NCBI GenBank assembly: GCA_025455285.1
Contig: JALOMU010000047.1
Coordinates: 1-9,610, forward strand
Origin: Flavihumibacter sp.
GTDB taxonomy: Bacteria > Bacteroidota > Bacteroidia > Chitinophagales > Chitinophagaceae
Reading direction: 5' to 3'
DNA length: 9,610 nt
Each line of letters starts with the position of its first letter. The stretch's first letter is position 1. The notes under the pieces were generated by a model. That model was not told the origin of the DNA, did not search any database, and saw only the letters and a list, made by a program, of their open reading frames with translations. The position numbers were made by a program, and so were the translations under genes. Shown here piece after piece: positions 1-6,706 of the stretch.

Positions 1-1
1 C

Positions 2-661
2 ATTCATTCCAACCTGGCAGCCGGACAAACCATTGATGGAAATACCTATAAAGCAGGTAGTGCCGTTGCAGGTGACCTGAGTTTCTATTACAATGGCCAG
101 AATGATGCTGGCAATGGTTTCAGTGCAGGTGCAACCCTGACCAACCTCGGAAGTAAGATTGGTTATACATCAGATGCAACTCAAAAGGATTTCATCCCTG
201 CCAACCTCGGTTTAGGCGTTGCTTATACCAAAGTATTTGATGAGGATAACAAGATTACAGTAGGAATGGATGTAAACAAACTGCTGGTACCAACACCTCC
301 AAATGTGGGGGATTCAGCCGGACTCGTAAACTACCGCAACAAATCAGTTGTAAGCAGTTGGTTCAGTTCCTTCGGTGATGCTCCTGGTGGATTTGGAGAA
401 GAAATGCGTGAGTTCACTGTTTCTACTGGTGCTGAATACTGGTACCAGGATCAGTTTGCACTGAGAGCCGGCTATTTCTATGAAGATAAAACCAAGGGTA
501 ACCGTAAATACTTTACTCTTGGTGCAGGTATTCGTTACAATGTATTCGGACTGAACTTCAGTTATATCGTCCCTTCCGGATCTGGTGTAAACCAGAACCC
601 GCTTTCCAATACCCTGCGCTTCAGCCTGGTATTTGACCTCGACCAGGTAAGCGGAGAGTAA
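2..661 (+). CDS. porV: PorV, type IX secretion outer-membrane protein (3' part)
   Basis: This is the C-terminal 219 residues of a beta-barrel protein, open at the left window edge. The sequence shows alternating aromatic/small-residue strands, glycine-rich turns, and an end reading NPLSNTLRFSLVFDL, which matches the conserved last strand of PorV (LptO/PG27) proteins. By family knowledge PorV sits in the outer membrane and carries type IX cargo from the translocon to the PorU sortase for C-terminal signal removal and surface attachment. The visible part also has the variable extracellular loop segment around VPTPPNVGDSAGL. In many Bacteroidota porU lies directly upstream; that cannot be seen here. 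The gene ends with TAA and is closed 30 bases later by an intrinsic terminator, so it appears to be the last gene of its unit. Other FadL-like or PorP-like barrels are less likely given the C-terminal motif. Confidence 0.88.
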   Translation: MHSNLAAGQTIDGNTYKAGSAVAGDLSFYYNGQNDAGNGFSAGATLTNLGSKIGYTSDATQKDFIPANLGLGVAYTKVFDEDNKITVGMDVNKLLVPTPPNVGDSAGLVNYRNKSVVSSWFSSFGDAPGGFGEEMREFTVSTGAEYWYQDQFALRAGYFYEDKTKGNRKYFTLGAGIRYNVFGLNFSYIVPSGSGVNQNPLSNTLRFSLVFDLDQVSGE

Positions 662-690
662 GCCCCTTAAATTTTAAGTAAGATTATAAG

Positions 691-721
691 AAACGTCCTG
701 CATCTTTGCGGGACGTTTTTG
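691..721 (+). terminator. Rho-independent terminator of porV
   Basis: AAACGTCC (691-698) pairs perfectly with GGACGTTT (711-718). Inside, TGC (699-701) pairs with GCG (708-710) with one G-T wobble, giving an 11-bp stem and a 6-base loop (702-707), and the descending arm runs into a T tract (716-720). It lies 30 bases after the porV stop and has the shape of a strong intrinsic terminator. Confidence 0.88.
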
Positions 722-896
722 CATGGAGGATGGAGGAATGGAAGAAAGGAGGAAAGGAAGAGGGAGGAAAGGAAGATGGAAACAAAGGAGACGTGAGGCA
801 AGGGAGCAGTGGGTCCAACTTCTCACATCTCACGTCTGACATCTCACGTTTTTCTTCTCACGTCTGACGTCTGACGTCTCACTACTCCTCCATGCA
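720..896. repeat. 177-bp intergenic element with terminal inverted repeats
   Basis: The ends are an 11-bp perfect inverted repeat: TGCATGGAGGA at 720-730 and TCCTCCATGCA at 886-896. The left half (about 725-797) is almost purely purine and contains a 14-bp direct repeat, GGAGGAAAGGAAGA, at 748-761 and 763-776. The right half is pyrimidine-rich and contains a 7-bp tandem repeat. A second inner inverted repeat, AGACGTGAG (789-797) against CTCACGTCT (829-837), would let the element fold into a long imperfect cruciform or hairpin. There is no believable coding frame. No clear target duplication flanks it; the only match is TT on both sides. It could be a small non-autonomous mobile element, a REP-like intergenic repeat, or simple-sequence DNA that happens to have paired ends. 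Only genome copy number would tell. Confidence 0.55.
821..883. repeat. Heptanucleotide tandem repeat, consensus TCTSACR
   Basis: Nine consecutive 7-base units are in register: TCTCACA, TCTCACG, TCTGACA, TCTCACG, a degenerate TTTTTCT, TCTCACG, TCTGACG, TCTGACG, TCTCACT. The variation is concentrated at the fourth position (C or G) and the last position. Two overlapping GACGTC palindromes arise at unit boundaries (866-871 and 873-878). The period of 7 does not preserve a reading frame, which argues against a coding role. It resembles the short tandemly repeated heptamers described from other bacterial intergenic regions. Confidence 0.8.
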
Positions 897-921
897 TTGA
901 ATAAGCTGTAATAATCTTCAA

Positions 922-1851
922 ATGAGTAGTAGTCATAAAATCGGTTTCGGCATTGATTTCCACCAGCTGGTGGAAGGACGGGAATTAGTAATAGGCGGGG
1001 TAACCATCCCGCATACAAAAGGAGCACTGGGACATAGTGATGCGGATGTATTGCTTCATGCTATTTGTGATGGTATGCTGGGCGCTTTGGCACTTGGTGA
1101 TATTGGGGTTCATTTTCCCAATACGGATCCGGCTTATAAAGATATCGACAGCAAGAAACTACTGGCACATTGCAAGGAACTGATCCGTTCCAAAGGCTAC
1201 CAGGTGATCAATGTGGATGCGGCGCTCACGCTGGAGAAGCCAAAGATCAAACCCCATGTCAGCGCCATGCAGGAAACCATCGCAAAGATTCTGGACATCT
1301 CTACAGAAAATATTTCCATCAAAGCCACCACCACCGAAACCATGGGATTTGTGGGAAGAGAGGAGGGATTGGTAGCCTATGCAGCTGTGTTGCTGGAAGA
1401 AATCAAGCCAGCAAAACTGGCGGTCAAGATTAAAAATGAATCTTCCTTTGACTTGCCGGCCTATGCTACCAGTGGATCGGCAGGTATGGATATTAGGGCT
1501 AACATTTCCGAACAACTGAGTCTGCAGCCGCTTGAAAGAATCCTGGTGCCAACAGGCCTGTATATGGAATTACCGGAAGGATTTGAAGCCCAGATCAGGC
1601 CTCGCAGCGGGTTGGCCATCAAGCAGGGAATAACCTGCCTCAATACGCCCGGCACGATTGATGCAGATTACCGGGGAGAGATTAAAGTGATCCTGGTTAA
1701 TCTTTCCAATGAAACACAGGTCATAGCACCAGGAGACCGCATAGCTCAAATGGTGGTGCAGCGGGTTCAACAGGTGAACTGGGTTCCTGTAGAAACGTTA
1801 AATTCAACAGATCGGAATGCCGGAGGATTTGGGCATACCGGAAAAGCATAA
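922..1851 (+). CDS. ispF-dut: IspF-Dut fusion: MEcPP synthase joined to dUTPase
   Basis: One uninterrupted 309-residue frame holds two complete enzymes. Residues 1 to about 160 are 2-C-methyl-D-erythritol 2,4-cyclodiphosphate synthase, which cyclises CDP-methylerythritol 2-phosphate with release of CMP. The divalent metal ligands D12, H14 and H46 are present, as are GHSDAD (37-42), GDIG (59-62) and the KATTTE segment (134-139). Residues about 167-309 are a trimeric-type dUTPase (dUTP to dUMP and PPi) with all five motifs: SAGMDI (186-191), RPRSGLA (226-232), [10 protein letters not shown] (244-253, catalytic D247), GDRIAQM (271-277) and [10 protein letters not shown] (298-307). The linker is only about six residues. 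Each half has the usual stand-alone length, so neither is truncated. There is no ATG in frame at the junction. Both families form homotrimers, so one fused trimer could serve both. It begins a rightward cluster; the next gene starts 3 bases after its stop. Function of both halves is well supported; the benefit of the fusion is unknown. Confidence 0.93.
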   Translation: MSSSHKIGFGIDFHQLVEGRELVIGGVTIPHTKGALGHSDADVLLHAICDGMLGALALGDIGVHFPNTDPAYKDIDSKKLLAHCKELIRSKGYQVINVDAALTLEKPKIKPHVSAMQETIAKILDISTENISIKATTTETMGFVGREEGLVAYAAVLLEEIKPAKLAVKIKNESSFDLPAYATSGSAGMDIRANISEQLSLQPLERILVPTGLYMELPEGFEAQIRPRSGLAIKQGITCLNTPGTIDADYRGEIKVILVNLSNETQVIAPGDRIAQMVVQRVQQVNWVPVETLNSTDRNAGGFGHTGKA

Positions 1852-1854
1852 CGA

Positions 1855-2673
1855 ATGAAACAATTTGCATACCTGGCAATATTTGTTGTAAGCATCGCAT
1901 CCATTGGTTGCCGGGCTACCAAAAAGATCAATACCGTAATTGCCAAAAAAGATTCAGCTGTTACTACCATTATTGCAGATGCGCATGCCGATTCGCTGCG
2001 CTATATCAGGGAAGTATATGGGAAGCTGGCAGAGAATACAATTGACTACAAAACTTTTAGTGCGAAGATGAAAGTGGAGTACTGGGACAAAGATGGAAAA
2101 GGTCCGGACCTCACGGTTTTTGTGCGCATGCAAAAGGACAGTGTTATCTGGTTATCTGTTAATGCAACTGTATTTAGTTATGAGGCCTTCCGGATTTTGA
2201 TTACGCCCGACAGTGTGAAGCTGCTCAATAAGCAGGATAAAATCGTACAGTTGCGTTCAGTTAAGTACCTGGAAGAAGTAGCACAGATCCCTTTTGATTT
2301 TCATACCGTGCAGGAACTGATTATTGGGAATCCGCTCTTCCTGGATTCCAATATTGTATCGTATCGAAAAGGGCCGGAAACAATCAGTCTGCTTAGCATG
2401 GGTGAATTGTTTAAAAATCTGATCACCATTGGAGTGGAAAATTATCTGCTTCAGCATATCAAATTGGATGATCAGAATGCACGCCGGAATCGTACGGCAG
2501 ATCTGAGTTTCAGCAATTATAACGGACAGGGAGGTGTAGCGTTTTCAACGTATCGCAAGATGAGTTTCACGGAAAAGTCAAAGATTGATGTACAAATGGA
2601 ATACAAACAGTATGCCTTTAACGAAAGTTTAAGCTATCCTTTCAGTATTCCGAAAAATTATAGCATTCAGTAA
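1855..2673 (+). CDS. DUF4292-family lipoprotein
   Basis: The 272-residue protein starts with a lipoprotein signal: K2, a hydrophobic stretch 4-17 and lipobox SIGC with C19 as the acylated cysteine. The body (about 40-272) fits the DUF4292 family by its pattern: a TFSAKMKVEY strand, VFVRMQKDSVIWLSV, then a helix and the ITPDSVKLLNKQDK strand. It is beta-rich and of LolA/LolB-like character, a fold that binds lipid acyl chains. The alternating strands QMEYKQYAFNESLSYPFSIP near the end are typical of such half-barrels. It follows ispF-dut by 3 bases and precedes the EnvC-like gene; a DUF4292 lipoprotein next to an EnvC-like protein is, to my knowledge, a common Bacteroidota arrangement and hints at an envelope role. 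No enzyme motif is visible. A specific function should not be assigned. Confidence 0.82.
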   Translation: MKQFAYLAIFVVSIASIGCRATKKINTVIAKKDSAVTTIIADAHADSLRYIREVYGKLAENTIDYKTFSAKMKVEYWDKDGKGPDLTVFVRMQKDSVIWLSVNATVFSYEAFRILITPDSVKLLNKQDKIVQLRSVKYLEEVAQIPFDFHTVQELIIGNPLFLDSNIVSYRKGPETISLLSMGELFKNLITIGVENYLLQHIKLDDQNARRNRTADLSFSNYNGQGGVAFSTYRKMSFTEKSKIDVQMEYKQYAFNESLSYPFSIPKNYSIQ

Positions 2674-2686
2674 ACGTTGTAGTTTT

Positions 2687-2694
2687 TATATTTG
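2687..2694 (+). promoter_or_regulatory. Bacteroidota-type -7 promoter element for envC-like gene
   Basis: TATATTTG is an exact match to the Bacteroidota -7 consensus TAnnTTTG, 27 bases before the ATG at 2722. No good -33 TTTG is seen about 20 bases upstream (TTC at 2666-2668 is nearest). Transcription would begin near 2701. The site contains the TTG codon at 2692 that could otherwise be read as a start, which argues for the ATG at 2722. Confidence 0.6.
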
Positions 2695-2721
2695 ACGCAT
2701 TCCATCTTCCAATTGAACAGC

Positions 2722-4059
2722 ATGATAAAAAAAATCTGGATACTTCTGTTAATGGTGGCCAGCAGTCTGGGCACCTTTGCACAAACTCCCAGTAGCTCTG
2801 ACCTGAAAAAACAACAGGCCTCGATTCAAAAGGAAATTGATGAACTGAAACAACAGCTGGCTGAAACCAATAAATACAAACGCAAAAGCCTGGCGGAACT
2901 CAACCTGGTGCAGAAGAAACTGCGTCTCCGGGAATCCCAGATCAAAGTAATCAATGATCAGATCAACCTGATTCAAAGCGATATCAATCAAAGCTGGCGC
3001 GATATCGTGAAGCTGCGCGCGGAACTGGATACACTTAAGATCCAGTATCAGAAAAGTGTGGTATATGCTTATAAGAACAGGAGCAATTACGATTTCGTAA
3101 ATTTTATCTTCAGCGCCGGCACCTTCAATGATGCCTTAAAGCGGATGGCTTACCTGAAATCGTATAGGGCTTACCGTGAGCAGCAGGCAATCAATATTGC
3201 GAATACCCAATCGCAACTGGAACAGAAGATCAGTAATCTTAACCTGAGTAAGAAGGAAAAGAGTTCTGCATTGGAAGAGCAGAACAAGCAGTTTAAGGTA
3301 CTGGCGGAAGAAAGGGCTGAAAAGAATGCGGTGGTGAGTAAGATCAAGAGTCAGGAGCGCGAACTCACCAAAGAGATGTCGGACAAGCGGAAGCAGGATA
3401 ATAAACTGAAGGCGGCGATCAATGCTGCCATCAGAAGAGAGATCGATGCTGAGAAAAAACGCCTGGCTGCCATAGAAAAAGAGAAGAAAGAAAAAGAAGA
3501 AGCAGCCCGTAAAGCAGCAGCAGCCGCTGCAAAAAAAGAAGAAAGCAGTACAGCTGCAACCAAACCTGCAGCAAAACCGGTAGAAGAGAAACCGGCTGCA
3601 CCAGCCAAACCCCTGGATGTATTTGATACCCGCGAGGAAGTGAAACTGGCTTCTGATAATTTCGAAAAGAATAAGGGTAGCCTGCCCTGGCCGGTGAATT
3701 CAGGCAGGGTTGCGATGAAGTTTGGAAGAAATCAGTACGAGGGACTCAAAGTTGATTACGATAATGAAGGAATCACCATTGAAGCCGAAGCAAATAGTTC
3801 CATCAAAGCGGTATTTGATGGGGAGGTATCTGCCATCTTTACCATCGGTTCCATTCAGGCAGTGATTATCAAACACGGTAAATACTTTACTACGTATAGT
3901 AATCTTTCCAAAGTAACCGTAAGCAAGGGTGAAAAAGTAAAAACCGGTCAATTGATTGGGCGCCTCGAAGAAAAAGATGCAGGTCGCGGTGAACTAGAAT
4001 TCCTGATCACCAACGACGACCGTATCAATCTCAACCCCGAACTCTGGCTCCGCAAATAA
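2722..4059 (+). CDS. envC: EnvC-like murein hydrolase activator (degenerate LytM/M23)
   Basis: Starting at ATG 2722 the protein has 445 residues: a signal peptide (MIKKIWILLLMVASS, cut near residue 20), a long charged coiled coil (about 25-255), an Ala/Lys/Glu/Pro-rich linker (about 261-298) and a C-terminal LytM domain (about 319-445) opening with LPWPV (321-325). Active M23 peptidases bind zinc through HxxxD and HxH motifs. Here the first region reads NEGITI, the second TTYSNL and the last ELEFLI, so the usual His and Asp ligands are gone. That is the pattern of EnvC/NlpD activators, which switch on cell-wall amidases at the division site, EnvC through FtsEX, rather than cutting peptidoglycan. 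A longer frame opens at TTG 2692 but would place ten extra residues before a perfect signal peptide and inside the promoter. It ends one base from the stop of convergent bshA. Partner amidase and FtsEX are not in the window. Confidence 0.88.
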   Translation: MIKKIWILLLMVASSLGTFAQTPSSSDLKKQQASIQKEIDELKQQLAETNKYKRKSLAELNLVQKKLRLRESQIKVINDQINLIQSDINQSWRDIVKLRAELDTLKIQYQKSVVYAYKNRSNYDFVNFIFSAGTFNDALKRMAYLKSYRAYREQQAINIANTQSQLEQKISNLNLSKKEKSSALEEQNKQFKVLAEERAEKNAVVSKIKSQERELTKEMSDKRKQDNKLKAAINAAIRREIDAEKKRLAAIEKEKKEKEEAARKAAAAAAKKEESSTAATKPAAKPVEEKPAAPAKPLDVFDTREEVKLASDNFEKNKGSLPWPVNSGRVAMKFGRNQYEGLKVDYDNEGITIEAEANSSIKAVFDGEVSAIFTIGSIQAVIIKHGKYFTTYSNLSKVTVSKGEKVKTGQLIGRLEEKDAGRGELEFLITNDDRINLNPELWLRK

Positions 4060-4060
4060 G

Positions 4061-5203
4061 TTATTCCGCTGCTGCAGTTATATGCTCCAGGCATTTTTCA
4101 TACAATGCTTCATATTGCGGCACGATGAAGTGTATATCAAAACGATCACTCTGCACTTTTGCGTTCTCTTTGAACTGATCCAATTGCGCCTGGTTGCTGA
4201 GTAAGTCTATCGCATGGCGGCTCATATCGGCCACATCTCCTATATTGCTGAGATAGCCAGTCTCGCCGTGAATATTGATCTCCGGTAATCCACCCGCATT
4301 GGTTGAAATAACCGGTACACCTGCTGCCATCGCCTCCAGTGCTACCAATCCAAAACTTTCGTATTCAGATGTCAGTAAGAACAAATCCGCAATTGCCATG
4401 ATCTCCTCCATCTGCTCCTGCTTTCCTACAAACCGGATATGATCGCAAATGCCCAGTTCACGCGCCAGGCTTTCTGCTGCCGGACGCTCCGGACCATCAC
4501 CCACAAACAATAATTTGCTGGGCACTTTTTTCACCACATTGCTAAAGATCCGCACCACATCTTCAATGCGTTTGATCTTGCGGAAATTGGAAGCATGCAT
4601 CAGGATGCGTTCTCCCTGTGGTGCAATCACCCTGCGAAATGCGTCAATTCCTTTTCTGCGGAAACGAGCCACATCCACGAAGTTGTGGATCACTTCAATC
4701 TCTTTTTCAATTTTGAACCATTTGAAGGTTTCTTCCCGCAGGTTATCGGATACCGCGGTAATGGCGTCACTTTCATTAATAGAGAAGGTAACTACCGGCG
4801 CATAAGTTTTATCTCTTCCTACCAGGGTAATATCGGTACCATGCAAGGTGGTTACCACCGGAATGGAAATACCCTGCTTCAATAATATCTGTTTGGCCAT
4901 ATAGGCAGCCGATGCATGCGGGATGGCATAATGCACGTGCAGCAAATCCAGCTTGTTGTTGATGATCACATCCACCATCGTACTGGCCAGTGCGGTTTCA
5001 TAGGGTGGATAATCAAAGAGAGGATAGGTTGGTACCCTCACTTCGTGATAAAATATGTTGGCGTTGAATTCATTCAGTCGAACAGGCTGCTGATAAGTAA
5101 TGAAATGCACCTGGTGGCCTTTATCTGCCAATGCTTTTCCCAGTTCTGTTGCCAATACACCACTTCCGCCAAAGGTTGGGTAACATACGATTCCGATACG
5201 CAT
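4061..5203 (-). CDS. bshA: BshA, N-acetyl-alpha-D-glucosaminyl L-malate synthase
   Basis: The protein has 380 residues, the normal length of BshA. It begins with MRIGIVCYPTFGGSG, the hallmark N-terminus of this family, with the glycine loop of GT4 enzymes. LHGTDITLVG (120-129), ASNFRKIKR (204-212) and the GT4 EX7E motif, E282 to E290 in ESFGLVALE, are all present. BshA moves GlcNAc from UDP-GlcNAc to L-malate, the first step of bacillithiol synthesis in the cytosol; BshB (deacetylase) and BshC (cysteine ligase) would follow and are not in the window. The start is an ATG at 5203-5201, 67 bases from the divergent peptidase gene. The gene stands alone on this strand, converging with the EnvC-like gene with one base between stops. 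Other GT4 transferases are unlikely given the N-terminal motif. Confidence 0.93.
   Translation of the reverse strand: MRIGIVCYPTFGGSGVLATELGKALADKGHQVHFITYQQPVRLNEFNANIFYHEVRVPTYPLFDYPPYETALASTMVDVIINNKLDLLHVHYAIPHASAAYMAKQILLKQGISIPVVTTLHGTDITLVGRDKTYAPVVTFSINESDAITAVSDNLREETFKWFKIEKEIEVIHNFVDVARFRRKGIDAFRRVIAPQGERILMHASNFRKIKRIEDVVRIFSNVVKKVPSKLLFVGDGPERPAAESLARELGICDHIRFVGKQEQMEEIMAIADLFLLTSEYESFGLVALEAMAAGVPVISTNAGGLPEINIHGETGYLSNIGDVADMSRHAIDLLSNQAQLDQFKENAKVQSDRFDIHFIVPQYEALYEKCLEHITAAAE
4082..4098 (+). terminator. Weak possible terminator of envC inside bshA
   Basis: ATGCT (4082-4086) pairs with GGCAT (4090-4094, one G-T pair) over a 3-base loop, followed by TTTT (4095-4098). The stem is short. 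It would act on rightward transcripts leaving the envC-like gene and lies in the 3' coding part of bshA. Confidence 0.25.
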
Positions 5204-5270
5204 AACTTTATTTAGTTCCTTGTGAAGGTACTGGATTAAAATGTTTAGGTAATTTTAAAAAAACGTTTAC
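5204..5270. promoter_or_regulatory. Divergent promoter region of bshA and the M28 peptidase
   Basis: The 67-base AT-rich gap separates two divergent start codons, so promoters for both must lie in or near it. For the rightward gene, TAATTTTA (5250-5257) matches TAnnTTTG except for the last base. For bshA only a poor match is visible (TACCTTCA on the minus strand, 5236-5223 area). A small palindrome, CCTT-GTG-AAGG (5218-5228), lies on the bshA side and could be a binding site, though a 4-bp arm is weak evidence. Confidence 0.35.
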
Positions 5271-6677
5271 ATGATTAGAATTGTTTGGTTCCTCGCTCTG
5301 TTGGTGCAGGTGCATAGTTTTATCCCGGCACGTGCTCAATCTTTTGATTTTCAGCAGGATTCTATTTTTTTCCGCAAGCTGGCCAATGATGTTTTGAGCT
5401 CTCCCGCAGCCTATGAAAGTCTTCGGGTATTGTGCAAAACCGTTGGTCCCCGCCTGGCCGGTTCCCCCGGAATGTACAAATCCGAAGCCTGGGCTGAAAA
5501 AGCGCTGCAGGCTGCCGGTGCCGACAAAGTCTGGAAACAGGCAGTACAGGTGCCTCACTGGGATCGGGGTGGTAAGGATGAAGCCTGGTACCAGTACACC
5601 GATGCATCCGGAAAAAAGATAAAAGTGGTTTTGGATGTACTGGCCCTTGGAAACTCAATGGGCACAGGTAAAAACGGCCTCCTGAAAAAAGCAGTGCTCA
5701 TTCATGATTTTGAAGAACTCGAAAAACGCAAAGAGGAGCTGAAGGATGCGATCATCATTTTCAATAATGTATTTGATCCGCGTAATCTTTCCGTGGGACA
5801 ATCCTATGGTGAATCAGGTGCCTATCGCAGGTCGGGCCCAAGCCGGGCTGCCAAATATGGAGCTGCTGCTGTATTGATTCGTTCGGTTACTGCCAGCGCC
5901 AATGACAACCATCCACACACAGGGGCATTGGCTTACGATACCGCTTACCCGAAAATTCCGGCTGCGGCTATAGGGCTCAAAGATGCGGATCAGCTAATCG
6001 CCCAACTGAAAGCTGGCAAAGCGGTGCAGGTCTATTATAAAAGTTTGGCGCATTTCAAGCCGGATGCTACTGGTCACAATATCATTGGTGAGTTCACCGG
6101 TTCTGAATTTCCGGATAAGTTTATCACCGTGGGCGGGCATCTCGACAGCTGGGATCCCGCAGAAGGCGCCCATGATGATGGTACCGGTTGTGTGCAATCC
6201 ATTGAGGTGATTCGCGCTTTCAAAGCCATGGGTTACAAACCCCGCCATACCATCCGGGTGGTTTTATTCGCCAATGAGGAAAATGGTTTACGCGGTGGCA
6301 ATCAATATGCGAAAGAGGCGAAAGCAAAGAATGAACAGCATGTTTTCGCCCTGGAAAGTGATGCAGGCGGATTCACTCCCCGCAGTTTTGGCTTCACACT
6401 AGAGGCAGCCAAACTGGAACGCATCCGGCAATGGGTGCCTTTGTTTGTACCTTATGGTGTGTACCAGTTTGCCAATGGTGGTGGTGGAGCTGATATCGGT
6501 CCGCTTAACAGAAGCCTTGGAACCCCGGTAGCTGGTTTAAGTCCGGATGGCTCCCGCTACTTTGATCTGCACCATGCCCGCAACGATGTTTTTGAAGCAG
6601 TCAACAAAAGAGAGATGGATCTGGGAGCCCTGAATATGGCTTTGTTGATTTATATGATCGACAAATATGGATTATGA
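5271..6677 (+). CDS. Secreted M28 metallopeptidase, carboxypeptidase Q-like
   Basis: The 468-residue protein has a signal peptide (MIRIVWFLALLVQVHSF, cut near AQ at 22-23). The peptidase fold is interrupted by a PA-like domain (about 120-265) and the catalytic part covers about 270-468. Two-zinc M28 residues are visible: H290 and D292 in GGHLDSWD, D302 in AHDDGTG, general base E336 and ligand E337 in ANEENG, D364 in ESDAGG, and H434/H435 in DLHHARND. The family member it most resembles is carboxypeptidase Q (plasma glutamate carboxypeptidase), through VGPRLAGS, VPHWDRGG and the LIRSV...PHTG...YPKIPAAAI segment, and the similar total length. It should be an exported amino- or carboxypeptidase acting on short peptides in the periplasm or outside; direction of cleavage cannot be told from sequence. 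There is no type IX C-terminal domain. The next gene follows by 29 bases and is probably co-transcribed. Confidence 0.9.
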   Translation: MIRIVWFLALLVQVHSFIPARAQSFDFQQDSIFFRKLANDVLSSPAAYESLRVLCKTVGPRLAGSPGMYKSEAWAEKALQAAGADKVWKQAVQVPHWDRGGKDEAWYQYTDASGKKIKVVLDVLALGNSMGTGKNGLLKKAVLIHDFEELEKRKEELKDAIIIFNNVFDPRNLSVGQSYGESGAYRRSGPSRAAKYGAAAVLIRSVTASANDNHPHTGALAYDTAYPKIPAAAIGLKDADQLIAQLKAGKAVQVYYKSLAHFKPDATGHNIIGEFTGSEFPDKFITVGGHLDSWDPAEGAHDDGTGCVQSIEVIRAFKAMGYKPRHTIRVVLFANEENGLRGGNQYAKEAKAKNEQHVFALESDAGGFTPRSFGFTLEAAKLERIRQWVPLFVPYGVYQFANGGGGADIGPLNRSLGTPVAGLSPDGSRYFDLHHARNDVFEAVNKREMDLGALNMALLIYMIDKYGL

Positions 6678-6706
6678 TTATTTTCATATATCATTAAATC
6701 AACACT

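Noticed and set aside
821..883. CRISPR array
   Set aside because: Units are 7 bases with no spacers of regular length and no cas genes nearby.
830..1027. Minus-strand 65-codon open frame over the heptad repeats
   Set aside because: Its C-terminus is simple repeat sequence and its N-terminus is antisense to ispF; no motif or promoter supports it.
1400..1440. Frameshift or sequencing error joining ispF and dut
   Set aside because: Both halves are full length and in the same frame, and no ATG in another frame could start a complete dUTPase. An error cannot be fully excluded without reads.
2692..2721. TTG start giving the EnvC-like protein ten extra residues
   Set aside because: It lies in the -7 promoter element, and the ATG at 2722 begins a clean signal peptide.
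3351..3608. Minus-strand open frame rich in Ala, Ser and Phe
   Set aside because: It is the antisense image of the Lys/Glu/Ala repeats in the EnvC-like coiled coil and has no features of its own.
4449..4805. Plus-strand open frame of 118 codons inside bshA
   Set aside because: It is antisense to a well-supported gene and its translation has no recognisable domain.
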